From IMG/VR virus record IMGVR_UViG_3300048930_000505, positions 1-47,780 of that record: a stretch of 47,780 nt of DNA; one strand, 5' to 3'. The translations under genes were made by a program, and so were the position numbers. Of the stretch, positions 38,270-45,696 are shown one piece after another. The DNA comes from a virus. Numbering within the stretch: position 1 is the first letter of the stretch; each line of letters opens with the position of its first letter. The notes beneath the pieces were generated by a model. It saw only the letters and a program-made list of their open reading frames with translations. It ran no database searches and was not told where the DNA came from.

Positions 38270-38926
38270 TTACTTTTGTACGAACTCGATCACCCAAACC
38301 CATGGGTTTTCGTCAACTGACTCTGGTCCATTGATGTATTCCCACAATGAGAAAAAAGAATCTATTGGCGAGGTGAAGGGGAATTTCTGAACTGATTTGC
38401 CGTTCAAAAACTTTTTCTCTGCCATATAGTCCCTGTATCTGGTTACGGGTTCTCCATCGCCAGGAACCGGCCGGAATGATTCAACCCCCTCGGCTATTGC
38501 GTCTGCCTCTGAAATATCTTGAAGCCGCTCGCATCGAATGCTTTTGTTTTCGAGCAAAAGCCTGCATGCCTCTCTGGGCATAAACAAAGACGGCCTCCAT
38601 GGTCCATCTTCCGGCGTTCCATCTTGCTTCGCTGTGGCCCGGTATTCGTATGGGTGGCCAGTCGGCCATTCGGCGCGCTTCCATGTTTCGCGCACCCAAA
38701 GTTTGTCGCCTGGTTTGCCGTATGGGCAATGCAGCATTTTTTGAAATTTAATCCATTGTTCAATTGGTTCGACTTCCTCAGAACCGTCTGAATTTTTGAT
38801 AAGCCAATCACCCGTTTGCGGGTCAATGTTTGGCTGCTTTTTCATTACTCTCCGCGTCTGTGTTATCCTGCCTTCGAGTATGGCCCGAACCATTGGCGTA
38901 CTGAATAAAATTGGTCTTTCTTTCAT
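38270..38926 (-). CDS. ASCH-like phage protein (218 aa)
   Basis: The order of motifs matches a widespread phage family related to ASCH domains: ERPILFSTPMVRAILEGRIT and QTRRVMKKQ at the start, CPYGKPGDKLWVRETW (about 69-84), PSLFMPREACRLLLENKSIR, CERLQDISEADAIAEGVESF and the end FSLWEYINGP with NPWVWVIEF. The biochemical role is not established; the PUA-like fold suggests binding to RNA or modified bases. It overlaps the HNH gene by 4 bases. Confidence 0.85.
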   Translation of the reverse strand: MKERPILFSTPMVRAILEGRITQTRRVMKKQPNIDPQTGDWLIKNSDGSEEVEPIEQWIKFQKMLHCPYGKPGDKLWVRETWKRAEWPTGHPYEYRATAKQDGTPEDGPWRPSLFMPREACRLLLENKSIRCERLQDISEADAIAEGVESFRPVPGDGEPVTRYRDYMAEKKFLNGKSVQKFPFTSPIDSFFSLWEYINGPESVDENPWVWVIEFVQK

Positions 38927-39228
38927 GTGAATAAATTAGGTTGTGTTTTGAAAAAATCTGCTCCAAACTTCCTTTTTGCGGTATGCCTATGCAAGTCGTA
39001 TTTCAAATGACAAGCCTGACAAAGAGCCGCCAGCCGGTCATCTGAAATATTCTGGTTTTCGCTGTCATGGTCTAAATGAGCAATTGTCAGGATAACTTTT
39101 GTCCCGTTTGGCTTAATTGCATAGTTTTCTATTCCGCAAAACTTGCACCTGTGGCCATCGCGCTCTTTTATTCGCGGGACAATCTCATTTTTCCAGTTTG
39201 GAGGGTATTTTTTGTAGTCTATTGGCAT
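38923..39228 (-). CDS. HNH endonuclease (101 aa)
   Basis: The start MPIDYKKYPPNWKNEIVPRI (39228) is typical of this phage HNH group; a longer frame to 39273 is open but would overlap the next gene. Zinc Cys pairs CKFC (near 28) and CQAC (near 76) surround the HNH core IAHLDHDSENQNISDDRLAA and HLKYD. HNH enzymes nick or cut DNA, often beside replication or packaging genes. Whether it is a homing or a host-attack enzyme cannot be told. Confidence 0.88.
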   Translation of the reverse strand: MPIDYKKYPPNWKNEIVPRIKERDGHRCKFCGIENYAIKPNGTKVILTIAHLDHDSENQNISDDRLAALCQACHLKYDLHRHTAKRKFGADFFKTQPNLFT

Positions 39229-39241
39229 GGCAAACAATGTT

Positions 39242-39427
39242 TCATGCTGCTTGCTGGTTTTCGACAACTCCATTCAGAGCGTCGCGGTGAATTCTGTAAT
39301 GCCGCCGGCTACCCATGCCAATACGGACAGCCGGGATTCTTTTTTCTTCGGCCCAGTTTCGAACAGTGGCCTGCGTAACTCCAAGAGCCTGAGCGGCCTC
39401 TTTGACGGATAGATAGGTCTTTGTCAT
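39242..39427 (-). CDS. excisionase-like HTH protein (61 aa)
   Basis: The start at 39427 (MTKTYLSVKEAAQALGVTQA) gives a complete MerR/HTH_17-type winged helix: TVRNWAEEKRIPAVRIG, then GSRRHYRIHRDALNGV. Small proteins of this type act as excisionases or transcription factors. It overlaps the VRR-NUC gene by ATGA. With the integrase broken, its excision role would be lost; it may serve only as a regulator. Confidence 0.82.
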   Translation of the reverse strand: MTKTYLSVKEAAQALGVTQATVRNWAEEKRIPAVRIGMGSRRHYRIHRDALNGVVENQQAA

Positions 39428-39810
39428 AGGTCGAGGTATTTTTTCACGAGATTGAAAGCCTGTTCGGAGCTCCATACAAATTCGGCCATATATCCACGGT
39501 GCCGGAGCATTTCGAGGCATTGGGCCTGAGCTTCAACATGGTCGTCCTTTTTAAGCGTAACACCATCTTTTTTGAACGGTGTTTCTGATTTGAATTCCAG
39601 GTATAATCCGGCATATTCACCAGACGGCTGCGGTATAAAAACATCCGGCCACTTTACCCCTGTGCTGAGTTTGTTGGCCCTAAGTTGCTGCAGCCTGGTT
39701 TTTTTTATGTGCGCGGCCGTGTCGCTGAAAACCATTATTTGCGGAAGCCGTAAGGCCATCTGTTTGACAAACTTCGCCTGTATTTCGTATTCGGGATTTT
39801 GCTTTCTCAT
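39424..39810 (-). CDS. VRR-NUC nuclease (128 aa)
   Basis: Motifs of the VRR-NUC (PD-(D/E)XK) family are in order: HIKKTRLQQLRANKLSTG, KWPDVFIP (D56), YAGLYLEFKSE (E72, K74) and EAQAQCLEMLRHRGYMAEFV. Phage members resolve Holliday junctions or flaps during replication and recombination. It overlaps the methyltransferase stop and the excisionase start, so all are in one operon. Length is normal. Confidence 0.88.
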   Translation of the reverse strand: MRKQNPEYEIQAKFVKQMALRLPQIMVFSDTAAHIKKTRLQQLRANKLSTGVKWPDVFIPQPSGEYAGLYLEFKSETPFKKDGVTLKKDDHVEAQAQCLEMLRHRGYMAEFVWSSEQAFNLVKKYLDL

Positions 39811-40574
39811 TGTTCAAAAAGTTGAGCCTGTTTAAAATCGTACATTTCGGATGCGTTGAAAAGTTGCTGATTTACCTTTTTGTGATTTTCAAAACGGGCT
39901 TCCTCAAGTTCAAAATAAATTTCTTTGTTTTCGCAACCCCAAAAGTCAAAACCCATATCATAGGCAGCAATTCTATGAGAGCCAGATCCTAAATGAGTAT
40001 CCAAGATTTTATCGCCTGGCTTAGCATAATTTTGCAATAACCATTTGTATAGAGCTACTGGCTTTTGAGTTGGGTGTATTTTTTCTTCTGTGTTTGCGCC
40101 TCCTGTGTTACTGTATGAAAAAACTTTAGCAGGGCAGTCAAATGAGGTCCAGGCAAATTCTGCCTGAGAAAAATTGTCCCATGGCTGCAACTTGTTCCAA
40201 ATAGCGAAGCCGCGACAAGGCCCTAAATTGAAGTAATTTCCACCCCATATTACTTGATTTTTAGAAACACGAAAAAGCTCTTTAAAATACTCATCACTTG
40301 GAATCTCATTGTCCCAGTCAATTTCAGACTTATTCAGTATTCTGTTTTTAAGTTTTCCAGCACCTTGATTAAGACGCCCTTTCCTGAGCTTGTTTGCCGT
40401 GCTTTCGCTTGGATAACCGCCACCGCCTTTTCTTTTAGGATTGCTGCCCATGTTCATTTTTGGCGCATTCAGCGCATATGGAGGGTCAACTATTGCAAGG
40501 TCCCAAAACTTATCTGGAGCGTTACGCATAAGCTCCATATTATCCATCATTTTTACAATGCTAATTGGATTCAT
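39807..40574 (-). CDS. DNA methyltransferase, beta class (N6-adenine or N4-cytosine)
   Basis: The catalytic motif DPPY (residues 30-33) precedes the substrate region and the SAM-binding motif DTHLGSGSH (about 192-200), with IHPTQKPVALYKWLL before it; this order is the beta class. Such phage enzymes modify DNA to protect against host restriction or tune regulation. No partner restriction enzyme is evident, although HNH and VRR-NUC genes are nearby. It overlaps the next gene upstream by 4 bases. It is complete at 255 residues. Confidence 0.92.
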   Translation of the reverse strand: MNPISIVKMMDNMELMRNAPDKFWDLAIVDPPYALNAPKMNMGSNPKRKGGGGYPSESTANKLRKGRLNQGAGKLKNRILNKSEIDWDNEIPSDEYFKELFRVSKNQVIWGGNYFNLGPCRGFAIWNKLQPWDNFSQAEFAWTSFDCPAKVFSYSNTGGANTEEKIHPTQKPVALYKWLLQNYAKPGDKILDTHLGSGSHRIAAYDMGFDFWGCENKEIYFELEEARFENHKKVNQQLFNASEMYDFKQAQLFEQ

Positions 40575-40783
40575 GCCTCAGAAAATAGGGTTTTGACTTC
40601 TTTCAAGAAAATAGGGGCATGCTTTTGAACCTGCTCAAGTATTTCATGTGACGCTTGCCGCCAGTTGCCCAGGTCGCCATGCTTTCGGAAGTTGATGCAG
40701 TTCTCTGCACGAGCCCGAATAATTAAGGGGAGGCCAATTCTTTCGAGCTGGTCGAATCTTGTTTTTAACACGCTTTTTTTCAT
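40571..40783 (-). CDS. small helical protein (70 aa)
   Basis: The start at 40783 (MKKSVLKTRFDQLERIGLPL) overlaps the DnaC-like stop by ATGA. Helical, with RARAENCINFRKHGDLGNWR and a C-terminal helix ILEQVQKHAPIFLKEVKTLF. A link to replication is suggested by the gene pair. No family is recognised. Confidence 0.7.
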   Translation of the reverse strand: MKKSVLKTRFDQLERIGLPLIIRARAENCINFRKHGDLGNWRQASHEILEQVQKHAPIFLKEVKTLFSEA

Positions 40784-41589
40784 CGCATCGAATTTCCTTT
40801 GAAGTGAACGGAAGTGCACATTGAGCGAATACGGTCGAAAACCATGGGTGAAAACATTGCGGCCGCTTCGTTTGGCGTGCTGTTGCTGATAAAGTGTGTT
40901 AATTGCCCGTACCTGCGGGATCGCTCGTACCTGGCTTCAATTATCGCTTCGTTTATGTCCAAGTCGTCCCCGAATCGCTTAACTGGTCCAACGTGGCGCC
41001 CAAACTCATCCAGGGCGCGATCAAACTGAACGTTTGGAGCAATCGGGTCAAAGTCAGCGTTTGACTTGGCCGAAACATACACCTCGCTCATAGAGGTCAC
41101 ATGGAACGCCTTTGTCAGTTCGTACTCATTTGTAAATCTTGACAGAATGGCCATGAATTCGCTTTTACCGGTGCCGGGAAGTCCATACACGAACAATCCC
41201 TTCGTAAGTGGCCAAATGCAGGACGGGTCGTTGATATAATACTTCACCAAGTTTGCAAGCAATTCAGGCTCCTGAATCTTCCAGGAAAAATCCTGGTTCA
41301 TTATTTCGCTCAGGTGTGCGGCACGCATTTGGAACATGGCCCAAACGCGACGCCTTGCCGCATCGTAGTCCATTTCCTGCCGTGTTGATCGTGACACCAT
41401 TAGGGCTTGACTTTTCGGCGTATCCGCTTTCAGCTTTTTCAGATACTCGGCTGCTGCCTCATTTTGAGGCGTTGGATGGCTTACGGAAGGGATAGGGCTT
41501 TGATACAGTCGGCCCTCTTGCTTTGCTCGAAGTTGTTCGAGCGACAAGCCGCCAGCCAATTCTTTTGCAATTTGATCAATGGACTGCAT
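40780..41589 (-). CDS. DnaC-like replicative helicase loader ATPase (269 aa)
   Basis: AAA+ motifs are seen: Walker A GLPGTGKS (136-143) and a Walker B-like ALDEFG (about 192-197), then sensor-type HFISNSTPNEAAAMFS and an arginine-containing end, FDRIRSM. The N-terminal 110 residues are helical, as in DnaC-type partners of the helicase. It would load the host DnaB helicase at the phage origin, with the O-like initiator encoded two genes upstream. No phage helicase is encoded in the window. Confidence 0.88.
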   Translation of the reverse strand: MQSIDQIAKELAGGLSLEQLRAKQEGRLYQSPIPSVSHPTPQNEAAAEYLKKLKADTPKSQALMVSRSTRQEMDYDAARRRVWAMFQMRAAHLSEIMNQDFSWKIQEPELLANLVKYYINDPSCIWPLTKGLFVYGLPGTGKSEFMAILSRFTNEYELTKAFHVTSMSEVYVSAKSNADFDPIAPNVQFDRALDEFGRHVGPVKRFGDDLDINEAIIEARYERSRRYGQLTHFISNSTPNEAAAMFSPMVFDRIRSMCTSVHFKGNSMR

Positions 41590-41592
41590 GGC

Positions 41593-41832
41593 TTAATTTT
41601 TTCGGTTTTGGCCTATTTTTTTCATGTCTGAAATCTTGACAATTTTTGCCTGGATTTTGAATGACTTTGAAATAGCCTCTTTGGCTAAATTCTGGGCCTC
41701 AAATCGGTTGTTGGAGGTGGCAATTTTTTCAAGTGCTTCAATGCAGACCTGCCCGATCTCGGAGAGCATTTCAAGCCTGTTTTCGTCAACTTCTCCAAGG
41801 AATTTCGCGTTGCTTTCTCTGTTGGTACTCAT
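41593..41832 (-). CDS. small helical protein (79 aa)
   Basis: MSTNRESNAKFLGEVDENRL is followed by two helices (EMLSEIGQVCIEALEKIATS, QNLAKEAISKSFKIQAKIVK). It lies two bases from the initiator gene and three from the DnaC-like gene, so it is a replication operon member. It may bridge initiator and loader; function unknown. Confidence 0.68.
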   Translation of the reverse strand: MSTNRESNAKFLGEVDENRLEMLSEIGQVCIEALEKIATSNNRFEAQNLAKEAISKSFKIQAKIVKISDMKKIGQNRKN

Positions 41833-41834
41833 GG

Positions 41835-42665
41835 TTAAAATGCTTGTGGTTTAGTGTATTGTTGATGATCTGAACCAAGGAAGTTCAAACCTTTTTTTGG
41901 CGTTTGCTGTCTTGCTGATATTTCTGCAGATGTCTTTTTTATGCGCTGAACGTTAAAAAAGTGCTGCCGGTAATCTCTGTCATTGTTGTAAGTGCTGAGA
42001 AGCGCCTCCTGCTCTTTCGTGAACTGGTCAACGGCCTGCGCAAATTCATTTTGTGGCCTTCCTGTTTGGCTTTGAAACATTTCTGCAGCCCTGAAATCGT
42101 TTTTCATTCGGTCGGCTGCGTCAAACAAGTCTATGCCGTACCGCTTTGGACCTGAATCGCCTGGTGCAATGGGGGGGGGCGCCGGAACTTGGGGGGGCAT
42201 TTTATTTTCGGCTTCTGGCGAAAAATTTGATCCAGCCCCTTCTTCTTCTTCTATTGAATAAAAAGAACTATAACTACCTATATATGATTTGCCCTTTTGG
42301 GAACTTCGATTTGCCCTTTCGGCAAATCCATTTGCCCTTTCGGCAAATGGCATTTCAAGGAAGTAACGCCATGCCTTTTCGCTTAATTTATAGCCCTTTG
42401 TTCTGTCATATCCAGCAGCCGATTCCTGAATAATAAGGCCGCTCTCAAACATTCTTTCCAGCGCACCACGAATCTGCTTAGGCTTCAAATATGGATATGT
42501 GCCTTGAAGCGCTCTAACAGAGCGCACAACCAATGTCTTTTTTGCCTCTTCCAAATTGTTAGCGTAGGCTGTCTGCAGGTGATAAAAATGCTGCATCAAA
42601 ATAGCCTCAACAATGCCCTCCTGTGTGGCAATGAATACAGAAAACGAGTGGGATACGTTGAGCAT
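41835..42665 (-). CDS. O-like replication initiator (276 aa)
   Basis: The N-terminal 110 residues form a winged-helix-type domain (TQEGIVEAILMQHFYHLQTA, YPYLKPKQIRGALERMFESG, LIIQESAAGYDRTKGYKLSE), common in phage initiators and DnaD-like proteins. A linker with FAERANGFAERANRSS, Ser/Glu stretches and proline runs follows; the C-terminal part (about 160-276) is helical. The linker is encoded by iterons (42287-42350), as in lambda O, where the origin lies inside the gene. Runs of nine and seven G on the plus strand encode the Pro runs and are prone to slippage. Confidence 0.75.
   Translation of the reverse strand: MLNVSHSFSVFIATQEGIVEAILMQHFYHLQTAYANNLEEAKKTLVVRSVRALQGTYPYLKPKQIRGALERMFESGLIIQESAAGYDRTKGYKLSEKAWRYFLEMPFAERANGFAERANRSSQKGKSYIGSYSSFYSIEEEEGAGSNFSPEAENKMPPQVPAPPPIAPGDSGPKRYGIDLFDAADRMKNDFRAAEMFQSQTGRPQNEFAQAVDQFTKEQEALLSTYNNDRDYRQHFFNVQRIKKTSAEISARQQTPKKGLNFLGSDHQQYTKPQAF
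42287..42350 (+). repeat. iterons: candidate replication origin
   Basis: Three 21-22-bp direct repeats of ATTTGCCCTTTCGGCAAATCC type (42287, 42309, 42330; the first diverged), each of the last two holding the palindrome TTTGCC-N5-GGCAAA. An AT-rich stretch (about 42250-42286) lies next to them and could unwind. They are inside the initiator gene. Confidence 0.65.
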
Positions 42666-42666
42666 A

Positions 42667-43239
42667 TTAGGCGATTTTTACGAAGCGAAAAGCCTCATTT
42701 TTAACATTACTGGCGCCTTCATGAATGGAAAGACGGGTTTGGCTTACTTCGATACGGTACTGATCATTTTGGTAGAAAAAGCCTCCATTTTCGTACTTTT
42801 CGAAAATCATTTTTACCCGGCCGGAAACGGTGCTGTTTTCCATCCCCATTTTATGCCCAATCTCGGAGCGTGTAATGTCACCGCCTTGAAGCGATATAGA
42901 CAAAATTTGGAATGCAACCTGCCCTTCCTGGGTGCTGAAATCAATACTGCGATAAGCGTTGACGCTGGTTGCCTTTGTATTGCGCTTTTTTGGGTCAAAA
43001 ACACACTTAAAGTGTATTTTTCCCGTATTCAGGAACATGACACGACGACCATTTTTTTGCTGGCCAGAAAATTGAAGGAAATACCCGGCGTCCTTTGCCT
43101 TTTTTTCGGCCTCGAGCATCTGGGCTCCCCAATTCCTATACTCAGTCAAATTATTGGTTTCCATGTCCTTCCATGGCTTCGCCTTAATGCCTGCAACGGC
43201 ATATTTGAACAGGTTTAGGTTCTCAATGAATTCTTTCAT
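42667..43239 (-). CDS. DNA-binding protein with winged-helix C-terminus (190 aa)
   Basis: The first half (residues 1-95) is alpha/beta and rich in Lys (AQMLEAEKKAKDAGYFLQFS, GRRVMFLNTGKIHFKCVF). The second half has a MarR/winged-helix pattern: TQEGQVAFQILSISLQGGDI, TRSEIGHKMGMENSTVSGRV, KMIFEKYENGGFFYQNDQYR. It probably acts in early regulation or replication. It follows a terminator (43261-43292), so its expression may need antitermination or another promoter. It lies one base from the initiator gene. Confidence 0.72.
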   Translation of the reverse strand: MKEFIENLNLFKYAVAGIKAKPWKDMETNNLTEYRNWGAQMLEAEKKAKDAGYFLQFSGQQKNGRRVMFLNTGKIHFKCVFDPKKRNTKATSVNAYRSIDFSTQEGQVAFQILSISLQGGDITRSEIGHKMGMENSTVSGRVKMIFEKYENGGFFYQNDQYRIEVSQTRLSIHEGASNVKNEAFRFVKIA

Positions 43240-43260
43240 AACGGGTCGTTTTTGAAGGAT

Positions 43261-43292
43261 AAAAAAGCCCGAATGTCATTGCGACTTCCGGG
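43261..43292 (-). terminator. early leftward terminator
   Basis: On the minus strand CCCGGAAGTC pairs with GACATTCGGG (one mismatch, 5-nt loop) and is followed by C and six T. It stands between the first two leftward genes and the replication genes, a place like lambda tL1. Confidence 0.78.
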
Positions 43293-43317
43293 AGGCATGA
43301 ACTGAAATCGCATTTAT

Positions 43318-43581
43318 TCAACAAACAAACTCACTCTTAAACGTCTTTTTCATGCGGCTGCAAAGGCCCTTCCAATCATAACATGCCATCGCATCGCGAT
43401 ACCCTGGAACCATACAGTCAACACGCTTCCCGCCATCGAATACGCGCTCTTCTTCGAGCACGAATTCTACGCTTCGGCTTTTCAGAAAGCATTTATATCG
43501 AAGTTGTACCTCATAGCCACCCGGGATGGCAACAACTTCGGTATGGTAAAAAGTTACTATACTTCTTTTTTTGTTTGGCAT
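43318..43581 (-). CDS. small early protein (87 aa)
   Basis: The ATG at 43581 starts MPNKKRSIVTFYHTEVVAIP. Strands EVQLRYKCFLKSRSVEFVLE and a Cys-containing helix end (YDWKGLCSRMKKTFKSEFVC) follow. It is the second gene behind the leftward promoter and the last one before the terminator at 43261. By place it could be an early regulator or antiterminator, but no motif supports this. Confidence 0.65.
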   Translation of the reverse strand: MPNKKRSIVTFYHTEVVAIPGGYEVQLRYKCFLKSRSVEFVLEEERVFDGGKRVDCMVPGYRDAMACYDWKGLCSRMKKTFKSEFVC

Positions 43582-43616
43582 GGTATGTATTTTTTGGATG
43601 CCTTTGGGCAAAACTT

Positions 43617-43871
43617 TTAATAAGCTGCCATTGTGGATGCAGATTTTGCAATCTCGGCAGCATCTTCCATCATTCGCGCCTTATTGGCTTCAAGCTCTTT
43701 CCAGAGTTTAGAAGCCTCAAGCACAATTCTACTGTCGTCGGCGCCATCATCTTTCAGTACACGCCTTACCCATTCTCGCGAGTGCCCAACGCGCTTCGCC
43801 AGGGTAGTAATACTTCCACGGTGCCTTTTTAATCCGGCATAAACTTCAACTTTTACGGATACTCTTTTCAT
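43617..43871 (-). CDS. small HTH regulator, Cro-like position (84 aa)
   Basis: The ATG at 43871 (MKRVSVKVEVYAGLKRHRGS) follows the promoter at 43899-43929, which excludes the longer frame from 43928. A helix-turn-helix is visible: ITTLAKRVGHSREWVRRVLK (about 21-40), and an Ala/Glu-rich helix ends the protein. It is the first leftward gene, divergent from the regulator at 43962, so it has the position of Cro or an early activator. Confidence 0.75.
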   Translation of the reverse strand: MKRVSVKVEVYAGLKRHRGSITTLAKRVGHSREWVRRVLKDDGADDSRIVLEASKLWKELEANKARMMEDAAEIAKSASTMAAY

Positions 43872-43890
43872 TGTTGCTAACTTTGCGTTG

Positions 43891-43957
43891 TGTTGGCACA
43901 AAGGTATGTAAGATTTTCTTACATACAATACCCGATGTAAGAAAATTTTAAAAAAAA
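43891..43957 (-). promoter_or_regulatory. left operator-promoter region (OL/PL-like)
   Basis: Minus strand: ATTG (43929-43926), spacer 19, TACCTTTG (43906-43899). Between them is the 23-bp perfect palindrome GTATGTAAGA-TTT-TCTTACATAC (43904-43926); a half-site ATGTAAGA lies at 43935-43942. The whole 66-67 bp matches 45697-45762 in inverted orientation with about three differences. Confidence 0.9.
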
Positions 43958-43961
43958 ATTT

Positions 43962-44543
43962 ATGCCATTTGATCCAAAAATTGAACGCCTTGAATATGCC
44001 AGGAAGTCACTCGGACTTTCAAAAGGAGAGTGGGCGACTTCAATGGGAATCGTATCTCAGTATTATTCTCAAATACTGGCAGAAAATGGGAAGGGGAACC
44101 TTCGACTCGAGCACCTCGAGCAACTGCTAAAATCAAAAGCAATAAACCCCGCCTGGATATTATCCGGGCAGGGTAGTATGCTTCTTGACGTGAAAGAAAC
44201 GGAATGGATAGAGCAGAGTGTGCTACCTGATGAAATCGGAGCAGCAAATGCAGACGACAAAAAGGTAGCGAAATTGGTTGGGGATATTATTGCCTCTATT
44301 GGCGTCCCGGTACTGTACTCCGATCTTTCGTATCATTTACTTGTACGGGCTTGCAGGCAGTACATAGGCAGGAATCCGGGTGCGGCACCTGATCATCAGG
44401 ATACTCTTGCCGTGACCTCAGCATTCGCAGCAATGCTGGAATCTTTTCAATCGCTTCTTGATGCGACCTTTGAGTTATCTGATCAGGAAAAGCTGACTGT
44501 TGCGTTTCAGGGGAATCATTACACATTCCGGCGTGCAAAGTAG
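43962..44543 (+). CDS. HTH phage regulator A, repressor candidate (193 aa)
   Basis: The N-terminal 60 residues form an XRE-like domain (LEYARKSLGLSKGEWATSMG, IVSQYYSQILAENGKGNLRL), then a linker (INPAWILSGQGSMLLDVKET), and a helical C-terminal domain (KLVGDIIASIGVPVLYSDLS, FAAMLESFQSLLDATFELSD). The phrase NPAWILSGQGSM is common in phage repressors. There is no S24 peptidase serine-lysine pair, so RecA-driven self-cleavage is unlikely. The gene starts just after the left operator. It or regulator B is the repressor of the operator family. Confidence 0.8.
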   Translation: MPFDPKIERLEYARKSLGLSKGEWATSMGIVSQYYSQILAENGKGNLRLEHLEQLLKSKAINPAWILSGQGSMLLDVKETEWIEQSVLPDEIGAANADDKKVAKLVGDIIASIGVPVLYSDLSYHLLVRACRQYIGRNPGAAPDHQDTLAVTSAFAAMLESFQSLLDATFELSDQEKLTVAFQGNHYTFRRAK

Positions 44544-44656
44544 TTGTTAGAGGCATGAGCGCAGATTGTTTTGTTGATTAAAGAGTACAGCAAACATAGT
44601 ATTTTTGACTTCTAAACAAAATATTTTCTTTCGGCTCCCTATATCCATCATTTGCA

Positions 44657-44664
44657 TACCTTTG
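44657..44664 (+). promoter_or_regulatory. -7 box of a leaderless-type promoter
   Basis: TACCTTTG ends four bases before the ATG at 44669, so transcription would begin at or very near the start codon. The -33 box is poor. A small inverted repeat CATACC-N5-GGTATG overlaps it. Confidence 0.5.
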
Positions 44665-44668
44665 CGGT

Positions 44669-44890
44669 ATGAAGTTAAAACAAATGACCTATCTGGATGC
44701 TTACGATGATTTTCGCAAGTGGCTGCCTCAGCAGGATCGCTGGCAAAACATGGTAAAAAGAGAAAAGCAGTACATTGCCAAGGCTGATGAGGCCAGGCGA
44801 AAAGGAACCCTTGGCATTGAGCGTGTAAAAGCTCTTTTGGAAAAGTATGCGCCGGAGCGCTATACCATTACTGTTTTGGTTTCAGTCTAA
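44669..44890 (+). CDS. small helical protein in the immunity region (73 aa)
   Basis: MKLKQMTYLDAYDDFRKWLP is followed by a charged helix (NMVKREKQYIAKADEARRKG) and a second helix with a short strand (ERVKALLEKYAPERYTITVL). It has its own promoter within the region flanked by the two operators, so it is probably expressed in the lysogen. It overlaps the lipoprotein gene by 23 bases in convergent direction. It could be a lysogeny accessory or immunity factor; the function is unknown. Confidence 0.68.
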   Translation: MKLKQMTYLDAYDDFRKWLPQQDRWQNMVKREKQYIAKADEARRKGTLGIERVKALLEKYAPERYTITVLVSV

Positions 44891-45299
44891 AAGTATAGCT
44901 GTGGCCAAATTTTATGCGCGAATCTTGCTGCATTTCATATCCACGCACGGCCATATAGTTTAGGAATTCTGTTGAAGAAGCAAACTGCTCGCTTCTTCCT
45001 GAGCTGTCGGTTATAACTTGGTACACATACCGAAAAGGCTTCGATAATGCCGGCTCTTCCAATGTTTTCTGTGCGACAAAACCATGTGCAGGCTCGGCCA
45101 TTGCAATAAGGTCAATGTCGAAATACTCCAAGCCGATCTGGCTGGTTACGATTGCGGAATCAATAGTTTCTGCAACCTTTGTGAATGTTTTTTTGGTAAC
45201 AAAAAGGCCCGGGTATTGTGGTGTAATAGGGTCCGGGGTGCTGCTGTTATTGCATGAAATTGCAAAAAAGGCAGCCAAAAAGGGTAGATAATACTTCAT
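44868..45299 (-). CDS. lipoprotein of the immunity region (143 aa)
   Basis: The lipoprotein signal MKYYLPFLAAFFAISC ends with lipidated Cys16. The mature part starts with a Ser/Thr/Pro tether (NNSSTPDPITPQYPGLFVTK), then an alpha/beta domain (FTKVAETIDSAIVTSQIGLE, FRYVYQVITDSSGRSEQFAS). It is 18 bases downstream of regulator B on the same strand, so both are likely cotranscribed in the lysogen. Phage lipoproteins made in lysogens often block receptors or DNA entry (superinfection exclusion); that role is a strong candidate but inferred from place. Confidence 0.72.
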   Translation of the reverse strand: MKYYLPFLAAFFAISCNNSSTPDPITPQYPGLFVTKKTFTKVAETIDSAIVTSQIGLEYFDIDLIAMAEPAHGFVAQKTLEEPALSKPFRYVYQVITDSSGRSEQFASSTEFLNYMAVRGYEMQQDSRIKFGHSYTFRLKPKQ

Positions 45300-45317
45300 C
45301 CTGCTGATATTTTGATT

Positions 45318-45695
45318 TTATTTGTTCCTAAGTTGTTCCACAATATCGCCCAAAAGCTTTAACACTTGACGCCTGAACGCCTGATCTTCTTCCCTGATTA
45401 CTGTTTCAATCATTTTCACCCTTTCCTCTAACGCTGTTGCCTCGGTCTGTTCGAGATCGGCCCATTCTGGTACTGGTTGGTCCCAATAATATTCCTGCTC
45501 CTTGTTGATTATAAAATCAGGATGCACCTGTAACGCTTGCGCCAAGCGCTTTATTTTAAGCATTGAGAAATCCTCCCCGCTATTGATCTTTTTTGAAAAG
45601 GCTGTTTCGTTCCATCCGATCTCGTGTGCGAATGCTTTTTGCTTCAATCCACGACGCCGAATGAGCTGCTTTATCTTCTCTCCTTGGGTCTGCAT
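45318..45695 (-). CDS. HTH phage regulator B, repressor candidate (125 aa)
   Basis: A classic HTH_3 domain: KIKQLIRRRGLKQKAFAHEI, GWNETAFSKKINSGEDFSML, KRLAQALQVHPDFII (residues 7-60). The rest is a helical region (LEERVKMIETVIREEDQAFR, RQVLKLLGDIVEQL) that probably dimerises. It has no peptidase domain. It starts just left of the right operator, divergent from recT, in the place of lambda cI. Its operon continues into the lipoprotein. It may act with, or against, regulator A, since both control regions are near-identical. Confidence 0.82.
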   Translation of the reverse strand: MQTQGEKIKQLIRRRGLKQKAFAHEIGWNETAFSKKINSGEDFSMLKIKRLAQALQVHPDFIINKEQEYYWDQPVPEWADLEQTEATALEERVKMIETVIREEDQAFRRQVLKLLGDIVEQLRNK

Positions 45696-45696
45696 A

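Noticed and set aside
43962-44543. LexA-like self-cleaving repressor
   Set aside because: No Ser-Lys dyad or Ala-Gly cleavage site is visible after the HTH in either regulator, so SOS induction by self-cleavage is not supported.
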